A DNA stretch of 64,000 nt from an uncultured Senegalimassilia sp. Its GTDB lineage: Bacteria; Actinomycetota; Coriobacteriia; Coriobacteriales; Eggerthellaceae. How positions within the stretch are numbered: position 1 is the stretch's first letter; each line of letters begins with the position of its first letter. Below the pieces are notes generated by a model, which was not told the DNA's origin, did no database searches, and saw nothing but the letters and a program-made list of their open reading frames with translations. A program made the position numbers and the translations under genes. The stretch is taken from the NCBI RefSeq assembly GCF_934636665.1, contig NZ_CAKUAT010000001.1, positions 124,001 through 188,000 of the forward strand, in the 5' to 3' direction. Shown here in pieces: positions 35,140 to 43,353 of this stretch.

Positions 35140-36480
35140 ATGCTTTCAGAACGTTTTCTCACGAATCTTGTCAAGGGGATGACCAAACGCCATCTCGACC
35201 TTCAGCCTACCGATGAGCACTTCTTTCCCGACCCAAAGCCCGACACCAAGTACATGCTGTACCTGCACGTGCCGTTTTGCCAGGTCCTATGCCCGTATTG
35301 CAGCTTCAACCGCTACGTGTTCCACGAGGACATCGCCCGCACGTACTTCAAGAACCTGCGCCGCGAGATGATGATGCTCAAGGAACGCGGTTGGGACTTC
35401 GAGACGCTGTACTTCGGCGGCGGCACCCCCACCATCCTGCTCGACGAGCTGTGCGAGACCATCGACCTTGCCCGCGACAACTTCCATATCAAGGAAGTGG
35501 GCGTGGAAACGAACCCGAACCACCTTACCGAGCCGTGGCTTTCCGAGATGAAGGGCCGCGTGCAGCGCCTGTCCGTGGGCGTGCAGAGCTTCAACAACGA
35601 CCTGCTCAAGCAGATGGACCGCTACAAAAAGTACGGCAGCGGCGAGGAGATCTTCGAGCGCATCGGGCAGGCCGCGCCCTACTTCGACAGCGTGAACGTG
35701 GACATGATCTTCAACTTCCCCAGCCAGACGGAGGACATCCTGTTGGACGACCTTGAGAAGATCGTTGCCTGCGGGGCGCGCCAAACCACGTTCAGCCCGC
35801 TGTACGTCTCAAGCGCCACCACGCGCAAGATGGAGAAGTCGCTGGGCAAGATGGACTACAACCGCGAGTTCCGCTACTACCAGATCCTCGACGAGGTGCT
35901 GTGCGGCGGCGAGCATCCCTTCTTCAGCCGCGACACCATCTGGACGTTCAACCGCCTCAATCAGCAGGGCGCCCACGACCACGACCTGTACGCCGAGGAG
36001 CTGCAGGTGGCCTACAACGAATACCCCGGCATCGGCAGCGGCTCGATCACGCACCTCAACGGCGCGCTGTACGTGAACACGTTCAGCCTGAACGAGTACA
36101 ACGAGGCCATCGAGGCCGGCCACATGTCCATCATGGGCAAGTGCGTCATGAGCAAGCGCGACCTGGCCCGCTACTATTTCCTCCTGCACCTCTACCAGCT
36201 GCGCCTGGACAAGAACGACTTCAAGAAGCACTTCGGCTGCAGCATCGAGCGCCTGCTGCCGGCGGAGATGGCGTTCTACCGCGCGCACCGCGCGTTCGCC
36301 ACCGACACCCGCGACGAGCTGACGCTGACCACCATGGGTCGCTACCTGACGCTCATCCTGTACCGCCAGTTCCTCTCGGGCATGAACAACCTGCGCGACC
36401 AGGCGCGCGATGCGCTTGACGGCGAGGAGCACAACCTGCTGTTCGGCGACGAGACGAACTGCAGCGCCTGCCTGGACTAG
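35140..36480 (+). CDS. HemW/HemN-like radical SAM protein
   Basis: Radical SAM enzyme of 446 residues related to the coproporphyrinogen dehydrogenase/HemW/ChuW group. The iron-sulfur ligands are Cys47, Cys51 and Cys54 in CQVLCPYCSF, followed by a GGGTPTIL glycine motif and a SVGVQSFNND segment. The fourth Cys of true HemN (CxxxCxxCxC) is absent, as in HemW-type proteins, so a heme-trafficking or methyl-transfer role is more likely than decarboxylation. The C-terminus ends with an extra CSAC motif. The exact substrate is not readable. Single gene with a strong terminator. Confidence 0.85.
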   Translation: MLSERFLTNLVKGMTKRHLDLQPTDEHFFPDPKPDTKYMLYLHVPFCQVLCPYCSFNRYVFHEDIARTYFKNLRREMMMLKERGWDFETLYFGGGTPTILLDELCETIDLARDNFHIKEVGVETNPNHLTEPWLSEMKGRVQRLSVGVQSFNNDLLKQMDRYKKYGSGEEIFERIGQAAPYFDSVNVDMIFNFPSQTEDILLDDLEKIVACGARQTTFSPLYVSSATTRKMEKSLGKMDYNREFRYYQILDEVLCGGEHPFFSRDTIWTFNRLNQQGAHDHDLYAEELQVAYNEYPGIGSGSITHLNGALYVNTFSLNEYNEAIEAGHMSIMGKCVMSKRDLARYYFLLHLYQLRLDKNDFKKHFGCSIERLLPAEMAFYRAHRAFATDTRDELTLTTMGRYLTLILYRQFLSGMNNLRDQARDALDGEEHNLLFGDETNCSACLD

Positions 36481-36505
36481 CACGGGCATCGCAACGTTTT
36501 CGATG

Positions 36506-36535
36506 GGCGGCATCGCGCGAGATGCCGCCTTTTTT
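36506..36535 (+). terminator. Terminator of the radical SAM gene
   Basis: Nine-bp stem (36506-36514 with 36521-36529), 6-base loop and six T's: a textbook intrinsic terminator. Confidence 0.9.
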
Positions 36536-36613
36536 CGCGCCGAAACGCCCGTTTGACAGCGGATTCTTTGCGCGTTCACCTGGGAAATGCGTCAAATCGT
36601 GAAAAATGTCCCC

Positions 36614-36642
36614 TTGCAGCGTGCGAAAGGCGCTCCTATACT
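36614..36642 (+). promoter_or_regulatory. Promoter of the riboflavin operon
   Basis: TTGCAG (36614-36619), exactly 17 bases, TATACT (36637-36642). The predicted start, near 36650, lies just before the FMN aptamer. Confidence 0.8.
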
Positions 36643-36655
36643 CCCCAACCAAGAT

Positions 36656-36841
36656 ATCTGTTCAGGGCGAGGTGAAATCCCTCACTGGCGGTGACGCCCC
36701 AAGCTGCGCGAAGCGGCAAGGCGAAGTCCGCGACCCTGGGAGGTTGCAAGCAGGCGGCCCCGTGGCCGCAGCATCGCAGCCCGTCAGGCTGATCTGGTGA
36801 GAATCCAGGACCAACGGTTACAGTCCGGATGGAAGAACAGG
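36656..36841 (+). promoter_or_regulatory. FMN riboswitch (RFN element)
   Basis: The conserved boxes are present in order. The 5' box is around TTCAGGGCGAGGTGAAATCC, then CACTGGCGGTGACGCC, a variable arm (about 36715-36785), GTGAGAATCCAGGACCAACGG and the closing CAGTCCGGATGGAAGAACAG. It binds flavin mononucleotide and here controls ribD-ribE-ribBA-ribH. The expression platform is probably the terminator at 36950-36980. Confidence 0.96.
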
Positions 36842-36949
36842 AGCACGAGAGCACACGGCCTCGGCCGGTGCCTGCTGCGGCATTCCGCAGCACCAAGGAT
36901 GCATGGCAGCGCCTCGGCGTTCGCTGCGTATCCCCATTCGTCGCTTATC

Positions 36950-36980
36950 AACGCCCGCAGATTCCCTGCGGGCGTTTTTT
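36950..36980 (+). terminator. Riboswitch-controlled terminator
   Basis: Eleven-bp stem (36950-36960 with 36966-36976) and a T-run to 36980, placed between the aptamer and ribD. High FMN would be expected to favour it. Confidence 0.88.
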
Positions 36981-37024
36981 CATGCCTGGACCCCGCAGGG
37001 TGGCCGCAAGAGAAAGGGCACCCC

Positions 37025-38392
37025 ATGGCAGGCATACCCGAACAACGATGCGAGGCGAACGTGGACGCCGGAGCGCAGGGAGCCGCACCGGCGGCGCTCG
37101 GCGCCGATGACGCGCGCTTCATGCGCCGCGCCATCGAGCTGGCCTGGCGCGGTTGGGGCTGGACGAACCCGAACCCGCTGGTGGGCTGCGTGCTCGTGCG
37201 CGACGGCCGCATCATCGGCGAGGGCTGGCACGAGAAGTGCGGGCAGGCGCACGCCGAGCGCAACGCGCTTGCCGATTGCGCGCGTCGCGCCGCCGATGAC
37301 GTGGCGGATGCGCAGAGCACCGAAGCCGCGCCGGCCGCCGACCCGGCTCGCGGCCATGCACGCGGCGCAACGGCCTACGTCACGCTGGAGCCGTGCTGCC
37401 ACACCGGCAAGCAGCCCCCGTGCACCGATGCGCTCATCGCCGCCGGCGTTTCGCGCGTGGTGGTGGGCAGCCGCGACCCGAACCCGCTGGTGGCGGGCAA
37501 GGGATCGGCCCAGTTACGCGAAGCCGGCATCCGCGTGGAAGAGAACGCGCTGCGCGGCGAATGCGACGAGCTCAACCCCATCTTCTTTCGCTTCATCAGC
37601 CGCAAAACCCCGTACGTGGTGGCGAAATGGGCCATGAGCGCCGACGGCAAGATCGCCTGCGCTTCCGGCGACGCCCGCTGGGTGAGCGGCCCCGAGTCCC
37701 GCCGCGATACCCACGAGCTGCGCCACCGCCTGGCCGCCATCGCCGTGGGCATCAACACGGTGATGGCCGACGACCCGCTGCTCACCTGCCGTCGCGAGGG
37801 CGAGCCCGGCAACCAGCCGCTGCGCGTAGTGCTCGATTCGCGCCTGCGCATCCCCGAGGATTGCGCGCTCGTGCGCTCATGCGCGCAAGGCGAGGCCCCG
37901 CTTGCGGTTGCCACCTGCGCCGACGCAGACGATCCCGCGACCGACGCCGGCGCGAAGGCGCAACGCCTGCGGAGCCAAGGCGTGGAGGTGCTGCGCGTCC
38001 CGCAAGACGACGCGGGCCGCGTGGCCGTCCGACCGCTTTTGCGCGTGCTTGGCGAGAAGGGCATCGACTCGCTGCTCGTAGAGGGCGGGTCGGGCATCCA
38101 CGGCGCCTTCTTCGACGAGGGCGCGGTGGACGAGGCCGTGGTCTACCTTGCCCCAAAGGTGGTCGGAGGTGCAGGCGCGCCGGGCCCCGTCGCAGGCGCA
38201 GGCGCCGCGCGAATGGCCGAGGCCGCGGTGCTGGGCCGCCCGAGGGCGCACGCGCTCGGCGATGACCTGAAGATCACGTTCGCGCCGGCGGGCGCGGCCC
38301 GCGTGGCCGACTACACCCCCGCTTCACGCGACGCGCTCGGCGCAACGACCCCCGCAATGCAAGGAGGCGAAGCATGTTCACCGGCATCGTAG
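37025..38392 (+). CDS. ribD: Bifunctional riboflavin deaminase-reductase
   Basis: Two consecutive steps of riboflavin synthesis: deamination of the pyrimidine and reduction of its ribosyl side chain. The 455 residues contain an N-terminal zinc deaminase (HAERNAL; PCCHTGKQPPC) and a C-terminal DHFR-like reductase (VAKWAMSADGKIA, VEGGSGIHGAF). An Ala/Asp-rich insert (about residues 95-115) interrupts the deaminase, and the C-terminal tail is long. ATG 37025 follows an AAAGG site; the open frame runs back into the riboswitch and was trimmed. The 3' end overlaps ribE by 19 bases. Confidence 0.95.
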   Translation: MAGIPEQRCEANVDAGAQGAAPAALGADDARFMRRAIELAWRGWGWTNPNPLVGCVLVRDGRIIGEGWHEKCGQAHAERNALADCARRAADDVADAQSTEAAPAADPARGHARGATAYVTLEPCCHTGKQPPCTDALIAAGVSRVVVGSRDPNPLVAGKGSAQLREAGIRVEENALRGECDELNPIFFRFISRKTPYVVAKWAMSADGKIACASGDARWVSGPESRRDTHELRHRLAAIAVGINTVMADDPLLTCRREGEPGNQPLRVVLDSRLRIPEDCALVRSCAQGEAPLAVATCADADDPATDAGAKAQRLRSQGVEVLRVPQDDAGRVAVRPLLRVLGEKGIDSLLVEGGSGIHGAFFDEGAVDEAVVYLAPKVVGGAGAPGPVAGAGAARMAEAAVLGRPRAHALGDDLKITFAPAGAARVADYTPASRDALGATTPAMQGGEACSPAS

Positions 38393-39054
38393 AGGAGACG
38401 GGGCGCGTGACGAGCGTTCCCGCACCCGGCCGCGCCGGCCGGCTGGCCATCAAGGCGTCCCGCGTGCTCGAGGGCACGCGCATCGGCGACAGCATCGCCG
38501 TCAACGGCGTGTGCCTCACCGCCACCGAGCTGCTGCCCAACGGTTTCGCCGCCGACGTGATGCCGCAGACGCTTTCGCACTCCAACCTGGGTGCGTTGCG
38601 CGCCGGCAGCCCCGTGAACCTGGAGCGGGCCATGGCGGCCGACGGCCGGTTCGGCGGGCACATCGTCTCAGGGCACATCGACGGCACCGGCACGGTGCGC
38701 CGCGTACGCCGCGACCAGAACGCCGTCCGCTTCACCATCGGCGCCCCCGCCGGCATCATGGCGCTCATCGTGGCGCAAGGGTCCATCACCGTCGACGGCA
38801 TCAGCCTGACGGTGGCCGACCTGTACGACGACGCGTTCGAGGTGTCGGTCATCCCGCACACGGCTGCCGAGACCACGCTGGGCTCGCACCGCCCCGGCAG
38901 CACGGTGAACCTGGAAAACGACGTGGTGGGCAAGTACGTGCAACGGTTGCTGTACAACAAGGACCGGAACACCGAAACGCCGGGCGTCGAAAACGCAAGC
39001 AAGCCTGCTTCTACGCCCCTGACCTTGGAATACCTTGCCGCGAACGGCTTCTAG
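38374..39054 (+). CDS. ribE: Riboflavin synthase, alpha subunit
   Basis: Dismutes two 6,7-dimethyl-8-ribityllumazine molecules to riboflavin. The 226-residue protein has the two lumazine-binding repeats (MFTGIVEETG..., and GGHIVSGHIDGTG...) and the conserved VNGVCLTAT and VDGISLTV segments. The last 30 residues are a low-complexity tail. A GGAGGCGAAGC ribosome site lies within ribD, so the two are coupled. Confidence 0.96.
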   Translation: MFTGIVEETGRVTSVPAPGRAGRLAIKASRVLEGTRIGDSIAVNGVCLTATELLPNGFAADVMPQTLSHSNLGALRAGSPVNLERAMAADGRFGGHIVSGHIDGTGTVRRVRRDQNAVRFTIGAPAGIMALIVAQGSITVDGISLTVADLYDDAFEVSVIPHTAAETTLGSHRPGSTVNLENDVVGKYVQRLLYNKDRNTETPGVENASKPASTPLTLEYLAANGF

Positions 39055-39109
39055 CACAGCGGCGCAAACCCCTTCCCTATCCCGCAACCCCAACCGAAAG
39101 GACGAACCT

Positions 39110-40315
39110 ATGAGCATGAACACCATCCCCGAGGCGCTCGACGAGCTGCGCGCTGGCCACGTCATCATCGTGGTGGACGACCCTGACCGCGAGAACGAGG
39201 GCGACATGATCTGCGCCGCCGAGTTCGCCACCCAGGCCAACGTAAACCTTATGGCCAGCGTGGCCAAGGGCCTCATCTGCATGCCGATGAGCCGCGACCT
39301 GGCGCATAAGCTCAACCTTGAGCAGATGGTCTCCGAGAACACCGACAACCACGAGACCGCCTTCACCGTCAGCATCGACCACGTGACCACCACCACGGGC
39401 ATCTCGGCCGCGGAGCGCTCCATCACCGCGCTCAAGTGCGTGGACGACGACGCCAAGCCCGGCGACTTCCGCCGCCCCGGCCATATGTTCCCCCTGGTGG
39501 CCAAGCCCGGCGGCGTGCTCGAGCGCAACGGCCACACCGAGGCCACCGTCGACCTCATGCGCCATGCGGGCATGAAGCAGTGCGGCCTGTGCTGCGAGAT
39601 CATGCGCGAGGACGGCACCATGATGCGCACGAGCGAGCTGCTCGAGCTGGCGCGCGAGCACAACCTGGTCATCGTGTCCATCAAGCAGCTGCAGGACTGG
39701 TGCCGCACGCATGACAACCACATGCACGAGCAGGCTTGCGTGCAGCTGCCCTGCGAGTACGGCACGTTCCAGGCGCACGGCTTCGTGAACGACATCACAG
39801 GCGAGGAGCACGTGGCCCTGGTGAAGGGCGATCTGGGCGACGGGCGCGACGTGCTGTGCCGCGTGCACTCCGAGTGCCTGACCGGCGACGTGTTCGGCTC
39901 GAAACGCTGCGACTGCGGCGAGCAGCTGCATGCCGCCCTTGCCGCCATCGAGGCCGAGGGGCGCGGCGTGCTGCTGTACATGCGCCAGGAAGGCCGCGGC
40001 ATCGGGCTGATGAACAAGCTGCGCGCTTACGAGCTGCAGGAGCAGGGCATGGATACCGTGGAGGCCAACGAGGCCCTGGGATTCGCCCCCGACCTGCGCG
40101 AATACTGGAGCGGCGCGCAGATTCTGCGCAACCTGGGCTGCAAGTCGCTGCGCCTGCTCACCAACAACCCCGATAAGGTGTACGGCCTTTCCGGCTTCAA
40201 CCTGGAGATCTCTGAGCGCGTCGCCATCGAGATGGAGCCCCAGGAGCACGACCGCCGTTACCTGCAGACCAAGGCGCACCGCATGGGGCACCTGCTCGAG
40301 CACGTGGAAGACTAA
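39110..40315 (+). CDS. ribBA: Bifunctional DHBP synthase / GTP cyclohydrolase II
   Basis: Supplies both precursors of riboflavin: 3,4-dihydroxy-2-butanone phosphate from ribulose 5-phosphate, and the pyrimidine from GTP. The N-terminal RibB domain (about 1-200) shows DDPDRENEGDM and GHTEATVDLMR. The C-terminal RibA domain (about 205-400) has the zinc site CxxxxxxxxxCDCG (SECLTGDVFGSKRCDCG) and RQEGRGIGL. ATG 39110 with an AAAGGA site. 55 bases after ribE. Confidence 0.97.
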   Translation: MSMNTIPEALDELRAGHVIIVVDDPDRENEGDMICAAEFATQANVNLMASVAKGLICMPMSRDLAHKLNLEQMVSENTDNHETAFTVSIDHVTTTTGISAAERSITALKCVDDDAKPGDFRRPGHMFPLVAKPGGVLERNGHTEATVDLMRHAGMKQCGLCCEIMREDGTMMRTSELLELAREHNLVIVSIKQLQDWCRTHDNHMHEQACVQLPCEYGTFQAHGFVNDITGEEHVALVKGDLGDGRDVLCRVHSECLTGDVFGSKRCDCGEQLHAALAAIEAEGRGVLLYMRQEGRGIGLMNKLRAYELQEQGMDTVEANEALGFAPDLREYWSGAQILRNLGCKSLRLLTNNPDKVYGLSGFNLEISERVAIEMEPQEHDRRYLQTKAHRMGHLLEHVED

Positions 40316-40369
40316 CCGATCCGTACCGTTAAGCGTTGCACTTAGTTCGTACAACAGAAAGGAGCCATC

Positions 40370-40837
40370 ATGGCCGTCAACATCATCGAAGGCAAGGTAA
40401 TCAACGAGGGTATGAAGGTGGGCATCGTGTGCGCCCGCTTCAACGAGTTCATCACGTCGAAGCTGCTCGGCGGCGCGCTTGACGCGCTGCGCCGCCACGA
40501 CGTGTCGGAGGAGGCCGTCACCGTGGCCTGGGTTCCCGGCGCGTTCGAGATTCCCGTGGTGGCCCAGCGCATGGCGCAAAGCGGCAAGTTCGACGCCGTC
40601 ATCTGCCTGGGCGCGGTCATCCGCGGCACCACCTCGCACTACGATGTGGTGTGCAACGAGGTGTCGAAGGGCATCGCCCAGGTGCAGCTGGCAACCGGCA
40701 CGCCGGTGATGATGGGCGTGCTGACCGTCGACACCATCGAGCAGGCCATCGAGCGCGCGGGCACCAAGGCCGGCAACAAGGGCTTCGAGTGCGGCGTCGG
40801 CGCCATCGAGATGGTCAACGTCCTGCGTCAGCTGTAG
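40370..40837 (+). CDS. ribH: 6,7-dimethyl-8-ribityllumazine synthase
   Basis: Condenses the two RibBA/RibD products into lumazine, forming icosahedral or pentameric shells. The 155 residues include the substrate loop FNEFIT, the VPGAFEIP motif and the catalytic His in GTTSHYD. AAGGAG site before the ATG. Last gene of the riboflavin operon. Confidence 0.97.
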   Translation: MAVNIIEGKVINEGMKVGIVCARFNEFITSKLLGGALDALRRHDVSEEAVTVAWVPGAFEIPVVAQRMAQSGKFDAVICLGAVIRGTTSHYDVVCNEVSKGIAQVQLATGTPVMMGVLTVDTIEQAIERAGTKAGNKGFECGVGAIEMVNVLRQL

Positions 40838-40930
40838 TCAGGGGTCAGGGCTGCGCCGCCTTCGCTCGCCCTCCCTCCGATGCAGGGCAAACCTGCCGAA
40901 AGCGGCGCATCGGCCCCCGCACCTTTCGTG

Positions 40931-40968
40931 AACGTCCCCGCACGCCCCCGGCGCGCGGGGACGTTTTT
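40931..40968 (+). terminator. Terminator of the riboflavin operon
   Basis: Eleven-bp stem (40931-40941 with 40955-40965) with a 13-base loop and a T-run, about 95 bases past ribH. Confidence 0.8.
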
Positions 40969-40986
40969 GCTAGACTGGGATGCATT

Positions 40987-41553
40987 ATGACTAACGAAAA
41001 CGCTTCCCAAACCTCACCGGACAACGCTTCTGGCACCGAAAAACCGCAGGTCACTGGCGGAATCCAGCGCAAAACCGCGTGCATTCTCTCCTGGATCGCC
41101 GTTGCCGCCATGCTGGCGCTCATCTTCTTCATGTCCAGCCGCAGCGGGATCGACATCGACAACAACACCGGCATCTTCTCCGCGGTCAAGCAGTGGCTGT
41201 CCGCGCAAGCCGCCGCCCTGTTCGGGCGCGAAGTGGACGTAAGCCCCGTTGGGCACTTCTGCGAATACCTGGTGCTCGGCGCGGCGCTGTGCAACGCGCT
41301 GCGCTTCCATTTGAAGCCACAAGGGCCCGCCGGCGCGCTGCTGGTGGCGAAGCCCGTTGACGAGCTATCGAAATGGGCGCCCATCGTCGCCGCGGCACTG
41401 TCGAGCCTATACGGCGTCACCGACGAGTTCCACCAGATATTCACCCCCGGCCGCAGCTGCGACCCCATGGACTGGCTGGTTGACACCATAGCCGCCTCAC
41501 TTGGCGCGCTCATCTGCTACCTGGTGCTCAAGACGCTGCGGGCAAGAAGGTAA
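40987..41553 (+). CDS. VanZ-like membrane protein
   Basis: 188 residues with about four membrane helices and the VanZ-family signature YGVTDEFHQIFTPGR followed by a DWLVDTIA segment. A polar N-terminal tail of 28 residues precedes the first helix. The molecular role of chromosomal VanZ homologues is poorly known; teicoplanin tolerance is known only for the van-cluster member. ATG 40987 lies immediately after the riboflavin terminator, so it probably has separate or read-through expression. Confidence 0.88.
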   Translation: MTNENASQTSPDNASGTEKPQVTGGIQRKTACILSWIAVAAMLALIFFMSSRSGIDIDNNTGIFSAVKQWLSAQAAALFGREVDVSPVGHFCEYLVLGAALCNALRFHLKPQGPAGALLVAKPVDELSKWAPIVAAALSSLYGVTDEFHQIFTPGRSCDPMDWLVDTIAASLGALICYLVLKTLRARR

Positions 41554-41564
41554 CGCGAAACGAA

Positions 41565-41594
41565 ACGGCCCGGGATCGAACGATCCCGGGCCGT
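41565..41594 (+). terminator. Terminator after the VanZ-like gene
   Basis: Fourteen complementary bases on each side (41565-41578 and 41581-41594), GC-rich, 11 bases past the stop. Confidence 0.7.
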
Positions 41595-41742
41595 CGTGCA
41601 TTTAGGGTTGGAGCCTATGCGCAAACGCAAACCCCGCGATTCCGCGCTGCCCACATCAAGATGAACGCAGCATCACGCTAACGCGCAGGCGCAAACCACA
41701 TGCCCCCACTTCGCGTCCGAAAGCGAACGTCACCACGACGCG

Positions 41743-42654
41743 CTAGCGCAGCACCTGCAAAGCCGCGGGCAGCACCTCTGCGTCGAACGTCTGCGCTTCT
41801 ATGCGCTCACCGTCGACCTGTGCCGCGGGCGGCTCGTCGAACTCCACGTGCACCCTGCGCGCCTGATGCAGCTCCATGCAGGAAAGGCGCGTATGGTTGC
41901 CGCCCTTGGCCATCAGGAAGATGGCCGCCGCGCCGGCGGGCGTGATAGGCGGATGGCTGATGCACACATCGAGCAGCCCATCGTCAAGGCGGGCATCGGG
42001 GCAGATGCGGAACCCGCCGCCATAGTAGGGCCCCATCTGCACCGCGAACGTGATGGACTTGCCCTCCATCACGGGGCCCCCATCAAGCTGCAGGCGATAT
42101 TCGCGCTGGTCAAGATGGTGGAACAGCTGGTCGAAACCGCTTGCCATGTACAGCGCTGCACCATGCCTGCCCGTGCGCTTGCGGCGCTCCATGGTGTCGA
42201 GCGCGATGGCGGCGTCCAGGCCGAACGACAACGTTTCGGCGAAGAAGATCCCGTTCACGCGCCCCACATCAGCAGGCTGCGAGCTTGCCGAGAGCAGCTG
42301 ATCGCATGCGCGATCAACCTTCGCCGGCACTCCAAGCGTGCGTGCATAATCGTTGCCGGACCCCACGGGGATAACGCCGAGCTGCGGGCGATCGCCCGCC
42401 GGGCGCGCCATCAGGCCGTTCACCACCTCGTGGATGAGGCCATCGCCGCCGAGGGCCACCACCGTCTGCGCGCCCTGTGCGCCCTCGGCGATGGCGCACG
42501 CATGGCGCGGGCCCGCGGTTCGAGCCACGGTGACCGCATCTTCGCCAAGCGCCGCGCGCAGATTCGCCGCCGCACGCTCAGCCGCAGCAGCCCCCGCCCC
42601 GCTTTGTGCGGCGGGATTGGCGATCAACAGGATATGTCCTAGAGAATTCGACAC
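41743..42654 (-). CDS. Diacylglycerol kinase-like lipid kinase (YegS/DgkB type)
   Basis: Phosphorylates diacylglycerol or another lipid at the membrane. The 303 residues have the catalytic-domain motifs IANPAAQSG, VALGGDGLIHEVVNG and PVGSGNDYART, followed by the two-layer C-terminal domain with QMGPYYGGGF and DGLLDVCI. The start is a GTG at 42654 with a poor ribosome site, so the N-terminus is the least certain part. It lies downstream of moaC, beyond a long palindromic element. Confidence 0.9.
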   Translation of the reverse strand: MSNSLGHILLIANPAAQSGAGAAAAERAAANLRAALGEDAVTVARTAGPRHACAIAEGAQGAQTVVALGGDGLIHEVVNGLMARPAGDRPQLGVIPVGSGNDYARTLGVPAKVDRACDQLLSASSQPADVGRVNGIFFAETLSFGLDAAIALDTMERRKRTGRHGAALYMASGFDQLFHHLDQREYRLQLDGGPVMEGKSITFAVQMGPYYGGGFRICPDARLDDGLLDVCISHPPITPAGAAAIFLMAKGGNHTRLSCMELHQARRVHVEFDEPPAAQVDGERIEAQTFDAEVLPAALQVLR

Positions 42655-42680
42655 GGAATCACAGGTCCATTCAGGTCAGT

Positions 42681-42793
42681 GAGGGCGCTTGCGGTGCGTC
42701 ACATTCGCGGAAGCCCAAGGGCGAAGCGCACTTTGGTACGTAAGCCCTCGGGGTCGCGCGAAGGCGGCGTACCACAAGCGCCGCAACGTCGAG
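42681..42793. repeat. Long palindromic element, copy 1
   Basis: A 113-base imperfect hairpin that matches 61301-61414 along its whole length, including GAGGGC at one end, the central ACTTTGGTACG and GTCGAG at the other end. The outer arms differ between copies in compensating ways. A second small hairpin lies between it and the moaC stop. Confidence 0.8.
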
Positions 42794-42822
42794 CGGTCCG
42801 GCTGTCGTCAGGCAGACGGAAC

Positions 42823-43326
42823 CTATTCGCGAGTCCACAGGCCCGTCTTGCCGCCGTCCTTCAAAAGCAGGCGCACGTCCATGATCTCCATGCCGCGGTC
42901 GACCGCCTTGCACATGTCGTAGATGGTCAGGCACGCCACGCTTGCGGCGGTGAGCGCCTCCATCTCAATGCCGGTCTTGCCCGTGACGCCCGTGGTGGTG
43001 GTCACATGAATGCCCACGCGGCCGTCCTCGCGCTCGCCTGCGTGCACCGGCTCGCACTCCACCTTCGCCTTCGTGATGTTGAGCGGATGGCACATGGGGA
43101 TGAGCGTGCTGGTCTGCTTGGCGGCCATGACGCCCGCCACGCGTGCGCATGCCAGCACGTCGCCCTTAGCCGCCTTACCCTCGACGATAAGCGCCAACGT
43201 GTCGGGATGCATGCTGATGAAGCCCTCGGCCACGGCCACGCGCTTGGTGATGTCCTTCTCGGACACATCGACCATGCGCACATCGCCCTTCTCATCGATA
43301 TGCGTCAAATGCTGTTGCTCAGTCAT
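42823..43326 (-). CDS. moaC: Cyclic pyranopterin monophosphate synthase MoaC
   Basis: Second enzyme of molybdopterin synthesis, acting on the MoaA product to form cPMP. The 167 residues contain the conserved PMCHPL motif, the ECEPVHA strand, TGIEMEALTAAS and the catalytic region DRGMEIMDVRLLLKDGGK. ATG 43326 with an AAGGAGAG site. 27 bases after moaA. Confidence 0.97.
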   Translation of the reverse strand: MTEQQHLTHIDEKGDVRMVDVSEKDITKRVAVAEGFISMHPDTLALIVEGKAAKGDVLACARVAGVMAAKQTSTLIPMCHPLNITKAKVECEPVHAGEREDGRVGIHVTTTTGVTGKTGIEMEALTAASVACLTIYDMCKAVDRGMEIMDVRLLLKDGGKTGLWTRE

Positions 43327-43353
43327 ATTCACTCTCCTTAAAATCAAATCTCC

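Noticed and set aside
38668..40017. Long minus-strand frame opposite ribE and ribBA
   Set aside because: Shadow of well-conserved riboflavin genes; Ser/Arg-rich translation with no family features.
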